The position numbers and the translations under genes were made by a program. Positions 26,432-35,104 of a DNA stretch of 64,000 bases are shown here, one piece after another. A model generated the notes under the pieces. The model was not told the origin of the DNA. It made no database searches and was given only the letters and a program-made list of their open reading frames with translations. How positions within the stretch are numbered: the first letter of the stretch is position 1; every line of letters starts with the position of its first letter. Origin of the DNA: Nocardia nova (lineage in GTDB: Bacteria; Actinomycetota; Actinomycetes; Mycobacteriales; Mycobacteriaceae); the NCBI RefSeq assembly GCF_002933465.1, contig NZ_PSZE01000019.1, forward strand, positions 58,898 through 122,897, written 5' to 3'.

Positions 26432-27781
26432 ATGACGTCGGTCAAGCCGCGGCAGGTCTCCGGGGGCGAACACGAGCACGGCCATCTCGACGAGTTCCGC
26501 ACCGATCCGATCGCGCTGATGCGGCGGGTGCGCGCGGAATGCGGCGATGTGGGCTCGTTCCGGCTGGCCGACAAGGACGTCATCCTGCTCTCGGGCGCCG
26601 AGGCGAACGAATTCTTCTTCCGCGCGGCCGACGAGGATCTCGACCAGGGCGCCGCCTACCCGTTCATGAAGCCGATCTTCGGTGACGGTGTGGTCTTCGA
26701 CGCCAGCCCCGAGCGCCGCAAGGAAATGCTGCACAACCAGGCCCTGCGTGGTGACTTCATGCGCGGGCACGCCGAAACCATCGCGCACGAGGTGGACCGG
26801 ATCCTCGAAGGCTGGGGCGACGAGGGCGAAATCGACCTGCTCGAGTTCTTCGCCGAGCTGACGATCTACACCTCCTCGGCCTGCCTGATCGGCAAGAAGT
26901 TCCGGGAGGAACTCGACGAGCGGTTCGCACACCTGTATCACGAACTCGAACGCGGCACCGACGCGCTGTGCTACGTCGACCCCTACGCGCCCATCGAGAG
27001 CTTCCGCCGCCGCGACGAGGCGCGGGCGAAACTGGTCGAACTGGTCCAGCAGATCATGAACGGCCGGATCGCGAATCCGCCGCAGGGCAGAGAGAATCGC
27101 GACATGCTCGATGTGCTGGTCTCGATCCGCGACGAACCGGGCGAACTGCGGTTCTCCGCCAGCGAGATCACCGGCATCTTCATCTCGATGATGTTCGCCG
27201 GCCACCACACCACCTCCGGTACCGCGGCCTGGACCACCATCGAGCTGTTGCGCAATCCCGAGGTGCTGGGCCGGGTCGTCGGCGAACTCGACGAGCTCTA
27301 CGCCGACGGCCAGGACGTGAGTTTCCATGCGCTGCGCCAAATTCCGCAGCTCGAGGCGACGTTGAAGGAGACACTGCGACTGCATCCGCCGCTGATCATC
27401 CTGATGCGGGTGGCGCGCGGTGACTTCGAGGTGTGCGGGCACAGCATCGCGCCGGGCGATCTGGTCGCGACCACACCGGCGGTCTCCAACCGGATCGCGG
27501 AGGACTTCCCCGACCCCGACCGCTTCGATCCGGGCCGCTACGTCGATCCCAACCAGGCCGATCTGGTGAACCGCTGGACGTGGATCCCCTTCGGCGCCGG
27601 CCGGCACCGCTGCGTCGGCCAGGCGTTCGCGCTCATGCAGTTGAAGGCGATCTTCTCGATCCTGTTGCGGGACTGGGAATTCGAGATGGCGCAGCCCTCC
27701 GACAGCTACCACAACGACCATTCCAAGATGGTGGTGCAGCTGCAGCAGCCGTGCACGGTCCGGTACCAGCGGCGCGGGTGA
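26432..27781 (+). CDS. cyp51: Cytochrome P450 CYP51 (sterol 14-alpha-demethylase type)
   Basis: A 449-residue soluble P450 with strong overall likeness to mycobacterial CYP51: VSGGEHEHGHLDEFRTDP at the N-terminus, FGDGVVFDASPERRKEM, the I-helix FAGHHTTSGT, ETLRLHPPL (ExxR) and the haem loop FGAGRHRCVG with Cys394. It removes the 14-alpha methyl group of sterols such as lanosterol in vitro; the natural substrate in these bacteria is unclear. GGAAGGATTTC precedes ATG 26432. Actinobacterial cyp51 is usually followed by a ferredoxin gene; here a short fragment takes that place. Confidence 0.93.
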   Translation: MTSVKPRQVSGGEHEHGHLDEFRTDPIALMRRVRAECGDVGSFRLADKDVILLSGAEANEFFFRAADEDLDQGAAYPFMKPIFGDGVVFDASPERRKEMLHNQALRGDFMRGHAETIAHEVDRILEGWGDEGEIDLLEFFAELTIYTSSACLIGKKFREELDERFAHLYHELERGTDALCYVDPYAPIESFRRRDEARAKLVELVQQIMNGRIANPPQGRENRDMLDVLVSIRDEPGELRFSASEITGIFISMMFAGHHTTSGTAAWTTIELLRNPEVLGRVVGELDELYADGQDVSFHALRQIPQLEATLKETLRLHPPLIILMRVARGDFEVCGHSIAPGDLVATTPAVSNRIAEDFPDPDRFDPGRYVDPNQADLVNRWTWIPFGAGRHRCVGQAFALMQLKAIFSILLRDWEFEMAQPSDSYHNDHSKMVVQLQQPCTVRYQRRG

Positions 27782-28002
27782 GCGCGGTCCGGCTGCCGGG
27801 CACGGTGATCGCGCGACCGCGGCGCCGGGTCACCGTGACCAGGCTGGCCGGGGTGGCGATGGCGTTCGACAAGCTCACTCCGCGCGCCTTCGGCGAATTC
27901 ACCGCCCGCCGCATGGGCGTGCACCGAATATTCCCCGATAAGGTCGATCGCGCCGCCCGCGCGAACTACGACCGGCGGGTCGGCAACACGCCGGAGGGCT
28001 GA
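27778..28002 (+). pseudogene. Probable C-terminal remnant of an SDR gene
   Basis: A 74-codon frame whose possible GTG start overlaps the cyp51 stop. The sequence RRRVTVTRLAGVAMAFDKLTPR...RAARANYDRRVG resembles the C-terminal tail of SDR enzymes found next to actinobacterial cyp51, with no Rossmann fold or catalytic motif. Either a small coupled protein is made, or a deletion brought the tail of an SDR gene against cyp51. I prefer the second reading but am not sure. Confidence 0.45.
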
Positions 28003-28100
28003 AACCACACATTCCGGCCGATGCCGGATATTATCAGGAACGGCGTACGCCCTGGTCATCGCGCGGAAATCGGCGAATATTCCGGCGTGCGCCCTTCGAC

Positions 28101-28128
28101 GTCTTTTGAGAGCCGCACCAACGGGTAC
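28101..28128 (+). promoter_or_regulatory. SigF/SigB-type promoter of the sigma factor gene
   Basis: GTCTTT (28101-28106) and GGGTAC (28123-28128) with a 16-bp spacer resemble the GTTT-n15/17-GGGTAT promoters read by SigF/SigB-class factors. It lies 41 bases before the sigma gene start, suggesting autoregulation. Confidence 0.5.
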
Positions 28129-28168
28129 CCAATCTGGGTCGGATTCAGTTGGAAGCGAGGTATCTCGA

Positions 28169-28981
28169 ATGACACATGAACCGATCGCCCGTCGTGCCGA
28201 AACCGCCGCACGCCACGGTGCCAACAGTTATGACAACATCGAACCCTGGTTCGAGAAGCTGGCCGCTCTGGACCCCGCCGATCCACATCGGGAGTCGGTC
28301 CGCGCGGAAATCATCGAACTCTGCCTGCCGCTGGCCGAGCATATCGCTCGGAAATTTTCCGGCCGCGGCGAGACGTTCGACGATCTGCACCAGGTGGCGA
28401 GGCTCGGTCTCGTCCTGGCCGTCGATCGATTCGATCCGGCACGGGGAAATTCTTTCCTCTCTTTCGCCGTGCCGACCGTGATGGGCGAGGTTCGCCGTCA
28501 CTTCCGTGATTACACCTGGTCGACCCGGGTACCGCGCGCGGTTAAGGAATTGTGGCTGCGCATCGGCCCGACGACCGAACATCTGGCTCACGAACTCGGA
28601 CGCATGCCCACGGCCCGCGAGCTGTCCGACGCTCTCGACGTCGACGGTCCGCAGGTGGTGCAGGCCATGATCGCCGGCAACGCCTACCAGCCGAACTCCA
28701 TCGACGCCGTCGTCGACGCCGACGACGGCGCGATCATGGACAAGCTCGGCGCCGAGGAACAGTGCTACCGGCTGACCGAGGACGCGATGGCGGTACGCCC
28801 GCTCATCGACGCGCTGCCCACCCGCGAACGCAGAATTCTGATCATGCGCTTCTTCGAATCCAAGACTCAGAATCAGATCGCCGAGAAACTGCAGATCTCT
28901 CAGATGCACGTCTCCCGCATTCTGTCGCGCACGCTGAAAAGTCTTCGGCAGCAGGCGCTCTGCGAGCCACAGCCGACGTAG
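28169..28981 (+). CDS. SigB/SigF/SigG-family RNA polymerase sigma factor
   Basis: A 270-residue group 3 stress/sporulation-type sigma factor. Region 2 includes FDDLHQVARLGLVLAVDRFDP and the -10-recognising FLSFAVPTVMGEVRRHFRD (about 70-120), region 3 follows, and region 4 is the HTH QNQIAEKLQISQMHVSRILSRTLKSL (about 233-258). No anti-sigma or antagonist gene is adjacent, unlike the usual rsbW/usfX pairing. Downstream genes for CsbD and other small stress proteins fit its likely regulon, and the csbD promoter has a matching consensus. Confidence 0.9.
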   Translation: MTHEPIARRAETAARHGANSYDNIEPWFEKLAALDPADPHRESVRAEIIELCLPLAEHIARKFSGRGETFDDLHQVARLGLVLAVDRFDPARGNSFLSFAVPTVMGEVRRHFRDYTWSTRVPRAVKELWLRIGPTTEHLAHELGRMPTARELSDALDVDGPQVVQAMIAGNAYQPNSIDAVVDADDGAIMDKLGAEEQCYRLTEDAMAVRPLIDALPTRERRILIMRFFESKTQNQIAEKLQISQMHVSRILSRTLKSLRQQALCEPQPT

Positions 28982-29020
28982 TGATACATCCAACCCTCCG
29001 CACGACCGAAAGGTGTAGTC

Positions 29021-29344
29021 ATGCCCAAGGAATGGTCAGCCAAAGAAGAACGCCAATACGAACATGTGAAATCCTCGGCGCGGCAACGGGGTGAGAGCAA
29101 AGACCGCGCACAGGAAATCGCCGCGCGCACGGTCAACAAGAATCGCGCCCAGGAAGGTAAGACCCGCACCGCGAGCCGCAGCTCCACCAACGATATGTCG
29201 CCGCAGCGCCGCGGTGGCCAGCGGTCCGGAAAGGGCGCACAGGGACCGACCCGCGATCAGCTGTACAACGAAGCGCGCCGGCGCAATATCAAGGGCCGGT
29301 CGAAGATGACCAAGAAACAGCTCGCCAGTGCGCTGGGACGGTAA
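29021..29344 (+). CDS. Small basic protein with Rho-N/SAP-like C-terminus
   Basis: A 107-residue, Arg/Lys-rich protein. Residues 1-70 are a charged, helical region (KEERQYEHVKSSARQRG, AQEIAARTVNKNRA); residues 75-107 form a Rho-N-like motif (TRDQLYNEARRRNIKGRSKMTKKQLASALGR) that binds nucleic acid in related proteins. Homologues are often labelled plasmid stabilisation proteins, but nothing here supports a toxin-antitoxin role. AAAGG seven bases upstream supports ATG 29021. Probably cotranscribed with the sigma gene 39 bp upstream. Confidence 0.75.
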   Translation: MPKEWSAKEERQYEHVKSSARQRGESKDRAQEIAARTVNKNRAQEGKTRTASRSSTNDMSPQRRGGQRSGKGAQGPTRDQLYNEARRRNIKGRSKMTKKQLASALGR

Positions 29345-29385
29345 TACCCGGCGCGACACATTTCCCGTTGCGAATCCGAAGAAAA

Positions 29386-29412
29386 GGTGCCCGGTCCCAT
29401 CGGCCGGGCACC
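29386..29412. terminator. Bidirectional terminator with T-runs
   Basis: Perfect 9-bp stem GGTGCCCGG/CCGGGCACC (29386-29394, 29404-29412) with an AAAA tract on the left and CTTT on the right, between the convergent Rho-N-like and CsbD genes. Confidence 0.75.
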
Positions 29413-29443
29413 CTTTCGGTCGGCTGCTCTGCTCACGTCACCG

Positions 29444-29698
29444 TCAGGAGCCGCCCTTGCCCTGATAGGCCTGTTGCCGCTTTTCCTCCACACCGGCTTC
29501 CGCACGATGCTTCTCGGCTTCGGCCTCCTTCTGGGCGGCCTCGCGCTGCGATTCGGCGCGGCTCTGCTGGGCCTTACCCTCCTCGCGCAGCTCATCCTTT
29601 CCGAATACCTGGCCGGCGGCTTCCTTGGCCTTACCCTTCGCGCCTTCCACGACGCCTTCGAGGCCTTCGCGGCCTCCGCCCTTCTCGTGCTCCGACAA
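29444..29698 (-). CDS. CsbD family general stress protein
   Basis: An 84-residue hydrophilic protein. The first half has the CsbD repeat pattern GLEGVVEGAKGKAKEAAGQVFGKDELREEGKAQQ; the second half is a long Glu/Lys/Ala helix ending GKGGS. The start is inferred as TTG 29698, since GGAGGTG lies seven bases upstream and no ATG is available; TTG 29713 is an alternative. A near-perfect SigF-type promoter 44 bases upstream supports stress induction. Confidence 0.8.
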   Translation of the reverse strand: MSEHEKGGGREGLEGVVEGAKGKAKEAAGQVFGKDELREEGKAQQSRAESQREAAQKEAEAEKHRAEAGVEEKRQQAYQGKGGS

Positions 29699-29741
29699 GG
29701 GATTCACCTCCAACGCGTCGAAATCACTGACATCGGGCGCG

Positions 29742-29766
29742 ATACCCGGCGACCCCGGCGTGAAAC
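29742..29766 (-). promoter_or_regulatory. SigF-type promoter of csbD
   Basis: On the minus strand GTTT (29766-29763) and GGGTAT (29747-29742) are separated by exactly 15 bases, a consensus match for SigF/SigB-class promoters, 43 bases ahead of the csbD start. Confidence 0.75.
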
Positions 29767-29803
29767 TCCCGCCGACCGCTATTTCGGGCCGCGGTGGCCG
29801 CCC

Positions 29804-30328
29804 TCACCGCGTCTCGCCGCCGCGCCGGCGCTCCCGCCACGGATGGGCGAACCAGGTCAGCAGAAACAGCACCGCGAAGCACACACCGATGACGATGGCG
29901 GCGACCGCACCGGCCACCGTGTCGAAGATCAGCACCGCGACCCCGGTGAGCGCGATGCCGAGCAGCGCCAGCCCGGCCAGCGCGAAGGTGTGGGCGGTGC
30001 GCACCACACTGCCCAGACGATGCTGCCGGAACAGGATGCGGTGGGCGGCGACCGGCGCGATAAGGAAGACCGTCGCCGCGATCGAGGCGGTCACGATCGC
30101 CAGGTACAACCCGCGCATCGGTGTGGACACCGTGGTGAACCTGGCCTGGAACGGCAGCGTCAGCAGGAAGCCTGTCAGCAGCTGCACGCCCGTCTGCACC
30201 ACCCGCAATTCCTGAATCAAGCTGGTCAGATTGCGGTCCAGCTGTTCGGTTTCCGTCTCACCGCGGACCTTGCGGTCCCATTCCCGATCGCGGTCTTCCC
30301 GGCCGCCGGCGAACTGCGCCTGCTCCAT
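29804..30328 (-). CDS. DUF6328-type integral membrane protein
   Basis: A 174-residue protein: a charged N-terminal 30 residues (GETETEQLDRNLTSLIQELRVVQTG), then four membrane helices (VQLLTGFLLTLPF, LYLAIVTASIAATVFLIAPVA, FALAGLALLGIALTGVAVL, VAAIVIGVCFAVLFLLTWF) and a basic C-terminus. The family is widespread in actinobacteria without known function. It is divergent from the AraC gene, sharing a 62-bp gap. Confidence 0.8.
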   Translation of the reverse strand: MEQAQFAGGREDRDREWDRKVRGETETEQLDRNLTSLIQELRVVQTGVQLLTGFLLTLPFQARFTTVSTPMRGLYLAIVTASIAATVFLIAPVAAHRILFRQHRLGSVVRTAHTFALAGLALLGIALTGVAVLIFDTVAGAVAAIVIGVCFAVLFLLTWFAHPWRERRRGGETR

Positions 30329-30363
30329 CCGACAACCCTATCCCCGGCTGATCGCCCCGAGTG

Positions 30364-30377
30364 ATCAATAGTTCCGG
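30364..30377. repeat. Left copy of a 14-bp inverted repeat flanking araC-type gene
   Basis: ATCAATAGTTCCGG lies 13 bases upstream of the AraC-type start codon. Its exact reverse complement is at 31434-31447, just before cholesterol oxidase. A shared regulator site is the simplest reading. Confidence 0.6.
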
Positions 30378-30390
30378 CCATAATGGTGCC

Positions 30391-31446
30391 ATGCACACCG
30401 TCGAGGCGCCCGAGGTCCGCACCTGGAATTTCCCCCGCGGGATCGCCAGCGTGGCGGTGATGATCGAATTCGCCGCCGAGCACGGGGTGGACAGCGCGCG
30501 GCTGCTCGCCCGATCCGGTATCGCGCCGGCTACGCTCACCGACCCCAGCGCCCAGATTCCGGCCGAGGCCGAACTGGCGGTGGTGCGCAGTCTGGTCGCC
30601 GAACTCGGCGACATCCCCGCGCTCGGCGTCGAGGTCGGGCGCCGGTACCGGCTGAGCACCTTCGGCATCTTCGGCTTCGCCTGCGTCACCAGTCCCACGC
30701 TGCGCGAGGCGATTTCACTCGCCTTACGGTACTACCGGCTCGGATTCGCTTTCTGCACACCGATCGTCGAGTACCGGCGCGACGATGTGATCGCCTGGAT
30801 CCACCACGAGCTCATCCCGCCGGATGTGCAGACATTCCTGGTGGAGCGCGATATCGTCGCGATGCACCGGGTGATGGCCGATCTGCTCGGCCACGACTTC
30901 TCCTTCGCCCGGATGGAATTCGGCTACGACGAACCGCCCTACACCGACCGGCTCGAGGCCGTGCTCGGCGCGCGACCGCGCTTCGGGCGCGCGCACACCA
31001 TGTTCACCGTCGCACCGGAGATCCTGGCCCAGCCACTACCTCAGGCGAATCAGCAGACCTGGGCGGTCTGTATCGCCCAGTGCCGGGATCTGGTGCAGCG
31101 CCGCAGCGCGCGCACGGGTATCGCGGCCGAGGTACGGGAACGACTGCTGCCCGGCAGCGGCGCGACCGGTATCACGACGCCGCCGCCGATCGAGGCGGTT
31201 GCCCGGGAACTCAACATGAGTGTGCGGACCCTGCGCCGCCGCCTCACCGAGGCCGGGACCAGCTATCGGGCGCTGCTCGACGAGGTGCGCCGCGCACTCG
31301 CCCAGGAGATGCTCTCGGGGACGCCGCTGACCATCGACGACATCGCCATCCGGCTCGGCTACGCGGAGGCGACGCCGTTCATCCACGCCTTCAAACGCTG
31401 GACCGGAACCACCCCGGCCGCCTACCGGCGTGACCGGAACTATTGA
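30391..31446 (+). CDS. AraC family transcriptional regulator
   Basis: A 351-residue regulator of the OruR/VirS-like group. Residues 20-200 are the arabinose-binding-like sensor domain (GIASVAVMIEFAAEHGVDSARLLARSGI is the usual opening), residues 265-345 the double HTH (EAVARELNMSVRTLRRRL, IDDIAIRLGYAEATPFIHAFKRWTGTTPAAYR). In mycobacteria this subfamily often governs lipid-oxidising operons. ATG 30391 is used; an earlier in-frame start at 30361 would translate through the repeat at 30364. Its probable targets are itself and the cholesterol oxidase gene 85 bp downstream. Confidence 0.88.
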   Translation: MHTVEAPEVRTWNFPRGIASVAVMIEFAAEHGVDSARLLARSGIAPATLTDPSAQIPAEAELAVVRSLVAELGDIPALGVEVGRRYRLSTFGIFGFACVTSPTLREAISLALRYYRLGFAFCTPIVEYRRDDVIAWIHHELIPPDVQTFLVERDIVAMHRVMADLLGHDFSFARMEFGYDEPPYTDRLEAVLGARPRFGRAHTMFTVAPEILAQPLPQANQQTWAVCIAQCRDLVQRRSARTGIAAEVRERLLPGSGATGITTPPPIEAVARELNMSVRTLRRRLTEAGTSYRALLDEVRRALAQEMLSGTPLTIDDIAIRLGYAEATPFIHAFKRWTGTTPAAYRRDRNY

Positions 31447-31447
31447 T
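31434..31447. repeat. Right copy of the 14-bp inverted repeat, ahead of choD
   Basis: CCGGAACTATTGAT spans the last codons of the AraC gene (Asp-Arg-Asn-Tyr-stop) and lies about 85 bp before the cholesterol oxidase start. It is the exact reverse complement of 30364-30377. Confidence 0.6.
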
Positions 31448-31531
31448 TTTCTGGCCGTCGCTCTCTGCGTCCACCCCCTGATCCGCCCATACGGTACGAG
31501 TGGACGATCGGGACCAGGAAAGGGCGCGGCG

Positions 31532-33232
31532 ATGGGGTTCGACTACGACGTGGTAGTCATCGGGTCGGGATTCGGCGGCAGCGTGAGCGCGCTGCGCCTG
31601 ACCGAGAAGGGCTACCGGGTCGGCGTCCTCGAGGCCGGCCGCCGCTTCGCCGACGACGAGTTCGCGAAGAACTCCTGGCGGGCGCGGCAATTCCTGTGGG
31701 CGCCGCGCCTGGGATGTTTCGGCATCCAGCGCCTGACCCTGTTGAAGGACACCTTCATCATGAGCGGCGCTGGTGTCGGCGGCGGCTCGCTGGTGTACGC
31801 GAACACCCTCTACGAACCGCCGGCGAAATTCTTCGCCGACCCGCAGTGGGCTCATATCACCGACTGGGGCACCGAACTGGCACCGCACTACGACCAGGCC
31901 AAACGCATGCTCGGCGTCACCACGAATCCGGTGACCACGGCCTCGGACCGGGTGTTGCGCGAGGTGGCCGAGGAACTGGGTGTCGGAGCGTCGTTCCGGC
32001 ACACACCGGTGGGAGTCCTGTTCGGCGGCAACGGCACCCGCGCCGGACAGGAGGTGCCCGACCCCTACTTCGGCGGTGTCGGCCCGTCCCGGCGCACCTG
32101 CACCCACTGCGGCGAATGTATGACCGGATGCCGCCACAACGCCAAGAACACGCTGGTGAAGAACTACCTCTATCTCGCCGAGAAGGCCGGGGCCACCGTA
32201 CATCCGCACACCACCGTGGTCGATGTGGTGCCACTGCCGTCGGGCGGATACCGCGTCGACACCGTCCGCACCGGGCGCTGGGTTCGCAAGGCGCGCCGCG
32301 GCTTCACCGCCGAACAGGTGATCTTCGCCGCGGCCGCCCTGGGTACGCAGCGGTTGCTGCACCGGCTGCGCGACCGCGGCTCGCTGCCGCACATCTCCGC
32401 ACGGCTCGGCTATCTGTCGCGCACGAATTCCGAAGAGCTGCTGTCGATCCGGAGCCGGCGATCCGACACCGATTTCACCAAGGGGGTGGCCATCACCTCC
32501 TCGATCCATCCCGATGCCGACACCCATGTCGAACCGGTGCGCTACGGCAAGGGCAGCAACGTGCTGTCGCTGATGACGACGGTGATGTACGACGAGGACG
32601 GCAGCACCTCTCCCGCCCGGCTGTGGTTGCGCGAGAACTGGCGGCGCCGCCGCGATCTGGCGAAGGTGCACAATCCCCGCCACTGGTCGGAACGGATGAT
32701 CGGCCTGCTGGTGATGCAGTCGGTGGACAATTCGATCACCACCTACACCGAGCGCGGCCTGTTCGGCCGCAGGATGACCACGAAACAGGGTGAGGGACAA
32801 CCGAATCCGACGTCGATTCCGGCCGGGCACGAGGTCGCCCACCGGGTGGCCGAGAAGATCGACGGCATCGCGACCGCCGGCATCACCAGCCTGTTCGGCA
32901 TTCCGATGACCGGACATTTCATCGGCGGCTGCGTGATCGGCGATTCACCGGAGACCGGTGTCGTGGACGCCTATCAGCGCATGTACGGCCATCCGGGCCT
33001 GCACATCGTCGACGGCTCGGCGATTTCGGCGAATCTCGGCGTCAATCCGTCGCTGACCATCACCGCACAGGCCGAACGAGCGCTGGCGCTATGGCCCAAC
33101 AAGGGTGAGCCGGATCAGCGGCCGCCGCTGGGTTCGCCCTATCGGCGGCTGGCCCCAGTCACGCCCAAGGCGCCCGTGGTTCCCGCCGACGCACCGGGTG
33201 CGCTGCGGCTGCCGATCGTCGACATCACCTAG
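31532..33232 (+). CDS. choD: Cholesterol oxidase / GMC-type oxidoreductase ChoD
   Basis: A 566-residue FAD enzyme. The FAD loop GSGFGGSVSAL begins at residue 11. Around residues 189-200 a ferredoxin-like cysteine motif (CTHCGECMTGC) marks the ChoD branch. The C-terminal GMC block with GHFIGGCVIGD and HIVDGSAISANLGVNPSLT completes the fold. There is no signal peptide or Tat motif, so it is cytoplasmic or peripheral. The family oxidises 3-beta-hydroxysterols to 3-keto-4-ene forms in vitro; the true substrate of ChoD in mycobacteria is debated. Likely controlled by the AraC regulator just upstream. Confidence 0.88.
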   Translation: MGFDYDVVVIGSGFGGSVSALRLTEKGYRVGVLEAGRRFADDEFAKNSWRARQFLWAPRLGCFGIQRLTLLKDTFIMSGAGVGGGSLVYANTLYEPPAKFFADPQWAHITDWGTELAPHYDQAKRMLGVTTNPVTTASDRVLREVAEELGVGASFRHTPVGVLFGGNGTRAGQEVPDPYFGGVGPSRRTCTHCGECMTGCRHNAKNTLVKNYLYLAEKAGATVHPHTTVVDVVPLPSGGYRVDTVRTGRWVRKARRGFTAEQVIFAAAALGTQRLLHRLRDRGSLPHISARLGYLSRTNSEELLSIRSRRSDTDFTKGVAITSSIHPDADTHVEPVRYGKGSNVLSLMTTVMYDEDGSTSPARLWLRENWRRRRDLAKVHNPRHWSERMIGLLVMQSVDNSITTYTERGLFGRRMTTKQGEGQPNPTSIPAGHEVAHRVAEKIDGIATAGITSLFGIPMTGHFIGGCVIGDSPETGVVDAYQRMYGHPGLHIVDGSAISANLGVNPSLTITAQAERALALWPNKGEPDQRPPLGSPYRRLAPVTPKAPVVPADAPGALRLPIVDIT

Positions 33233-33256
33233 GCCGTATCACCTGGTCAGCATCAC

Positions 33257-35059
33257 CTAGCCGGCTCGGTCCGCACTCGCCACCACCGCCTCCGACGGCA
33301 GCTCGGGCGCGAGCGGCCCGAGACGCAACGAGGACTCCAGCAGCATCGCGTGCACGAACGCCTGTGGCAGATTGCCGCGCAGCTGCCGCTGGGTGACATC
33401 GAATTCTTCGGCGAACAGCGCCGGGGTGCCGCACGAGGCGCGGTTGCGTTCGAAGAAGCGCATCGCGGTCACCGGGCGGTCGAGTTGAGCGGCCGCCATC
33501 GCCATCGTGAAGCCGCACAGCAGGAACGCGCCTTCGCTCACCTCGAGCGGGCGATCGTCGTGGCGGTAGCGGTAGACGCAGTAATCGGTGGTCAGATCCC
33601 GCTGCACCGCGAAGAAGGTGGCGGCGTAGCGCGGATCCGAGACCGGGATCGCGCCGCGGATCAACGGCAGCATCAGCGCGGCGTCCACACCGGGCTGATC
33701 GGGGGCGCGTTGCCAGCGGCCGGTCGGATGCACGCCCGTGCGGGCCGCCTCGGCCACCAGCGTATCGGCCAGCGCACTGCAGTAGGCGGTATCGGCGCCG
33801 GTGTCAGGGCAGGCCGCGACCGCGCGCAATCCGGCCGCGCAGATCAACCGGGAATGGGTCCACAGCCGATCCTCGATCTCCCAGATACCGGCGTCGGGGC
33901 GGTGGTAGTTGGCCGCGATCGCCGAAACCGCGATATCGACCGCGCGGCGATGATCGCCGCCGAGCCGGCCGTGGCGTGCGGCCGCGGCGAACAGCAACAG
34001 CGTCTCGCCGAAGGTGTCGAGCTGGAACTGCCCGCGCACCCGGTTTCCGATCACCGGCCGGGCGCCCGGATATCCGGGCAGATCGATATCGCGAACCGGC
34101 GGCACGCTCTTCCCGTCGACGGTATAGGCCGGGGCCAGTGCGGGACCGTCGTCGAGCAGCCGGGCGGCGGTGAACCCGACCGCGTCGTCGAGCAGCGGGT
34201 GCGGACCGGCGACGGCGATCGCCTGCCCGGCCAGGCATTGATCGCGGATCCAGACGTAGCGGTAGTCGTAGTTCTCGCCCTGGTCGGCGCGTTCGGGCAG
34301 GCTGGTGGTGGCCGCCGCGACCATTCCGCCGGTATCGGCGGTCATCCCGCGCAGGACGGCGAACGCATGGGCGCTGTCGCGGGGCGCGGCGCTCGCGCCG
34401 AAATCCGGGCGGTCGCGTCGCCACGCGTTTTCCGTTGCCTCCCAACAGGTGTCGGGGTCGGGCAGCTCCTCGGGCAACGCGTGGTCGGACAGTTCCAGAA
34501 TCAGATCGTGGCAGCGCCCGGCCGGAATCTCGAGGTGATCGGTCCACCCGCGGTCGGGTCCTCTCGGATCGAGCTCCGCCTTCGGCGCCCCGGTCCAGCG
34601 CATCCGAAGCGCGCCGGCACGGGCGGTCCACACCCCGTCCTCGCAGTGCGGCCGGCGGACCGATTCCGCGCCGAATCGCGCCACCGGCCGCAACACCACA
34701 TCGACCTCGGCGTCTTCCTGGACCGCCACGATCCGCCGCATCAGGATTGCGCGATGCCGGTCGCCGGGAAAGGCCAGCGCCTCGCGGCACTCGATCACCG
34801 CCGACCCGGACAGCCAGCGCGAGCGCCAGATCAGCGTGCCTTGCTCGTAGTAGCCGCCCCACACGAACCGGTTCGCGGGGGTGACGGCATACATTCCGGA
34901 ACCACCGAGCAGAGAGGCGAATACCGCGTCGCCGTCCCAGCCGGGCAGACACATCCACGAGATGTCACCGCGCGGCCCGACCAGGGCGCCGCGCTGACCG
35001 TCGGCGATGAACGAGTACTCCCGCAGGACATGGGGCGCGGCAGCGGAATTCGCGATCAT
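33257..35059 (-). CDS. Glycoside hydrolase family 15 protein
   Basis: A 600-residue (alpha/alpha)6-barrel enzyme. The N-terminal beta domain (YSFIADGQRGALVGPRGDISWMCLPGWD) is typical of bacterial GH15, with the barrel from about residue 240. Catalytic acids are expected in the YDYRYVWIRDQ segment region and in the GIWEIEDRLWTHSRL segment (about 400), with a conserved base near SEGAFLLCGF. Members are trehalases or glucoamylase-like; mycobacterial relatives act on trehalose. No signal peptide, so cytoplasmic. It is convergent with choD. Confidence 0.85.
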   Translation of the reverse strand: MIANSAAAPHVLREYSFIADGQRGALVGPRGDISWMCLPGWDGDAVFASLLGGSGMYAVTPANRFVWGGYYEQGTLIWRSRWLSGSAVIECREALAFPGDRHRAILMRRIVAVQEDAEVDVVLRPVARFGAESVRRPHCEDGVWTARAGALRMRWTGAPKAELDPRGPDRGWTDHLEIPAGRCHDLILELSDHALPEELPDPDTCWEATENAWRRDRPDFGASAAPRDSAHAFAVLRGMTADTGGMVAAATTSLPERADQGENYDYRYVWIRDQCLAGQAIAVAGPHPLLDDAVGFTAARLLDDGPALAPAYTVDGKSVPPVRDIDLPGYPGARPVIGNRVRGQFQLDTFGETLLLFAAAARHGRLGGDHRRAVDIAVSAIAANYHRPDAGIWEIEDRLWTHSRLICAAGLRAVAACPDTGADTAYCSALADTLVAEAARTGVHPTGRWQRAPDQPGVDAALMLPLIRGAIPVSDPRYAATFFAVQRDLTTDYCVYRYRHDDRPLEVSEGAFLLCGFTMAMAAAQLDRPVTAMRFFERNRASCGTPALFAEEFDVTQRQLRGNLPQAFVHAMLLESSLRLGPLAPELPSEAVVASADRAG

Positions 35060-35104
35060 GGCCGGGAAATACCACGATCGCGCGCGGTTAACCGCCCGCT
35101 CGCT

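Noticed and set aside
29021..29344. Plasmid stabilisation/toxin-antitoxin role for the Rho-N-like protein
   Set aside because: No partner gene is adjacent and the protein is a basic nucleic-acid-binding type near stress genes; the name used for homologues is not evidence.
33221..33256. Repeated ATCACCTAG between choD and the GH15 gene
   Set aside because: Short repeat created by the two facing stop codons (TAG on either strand) and not a meaningful element.
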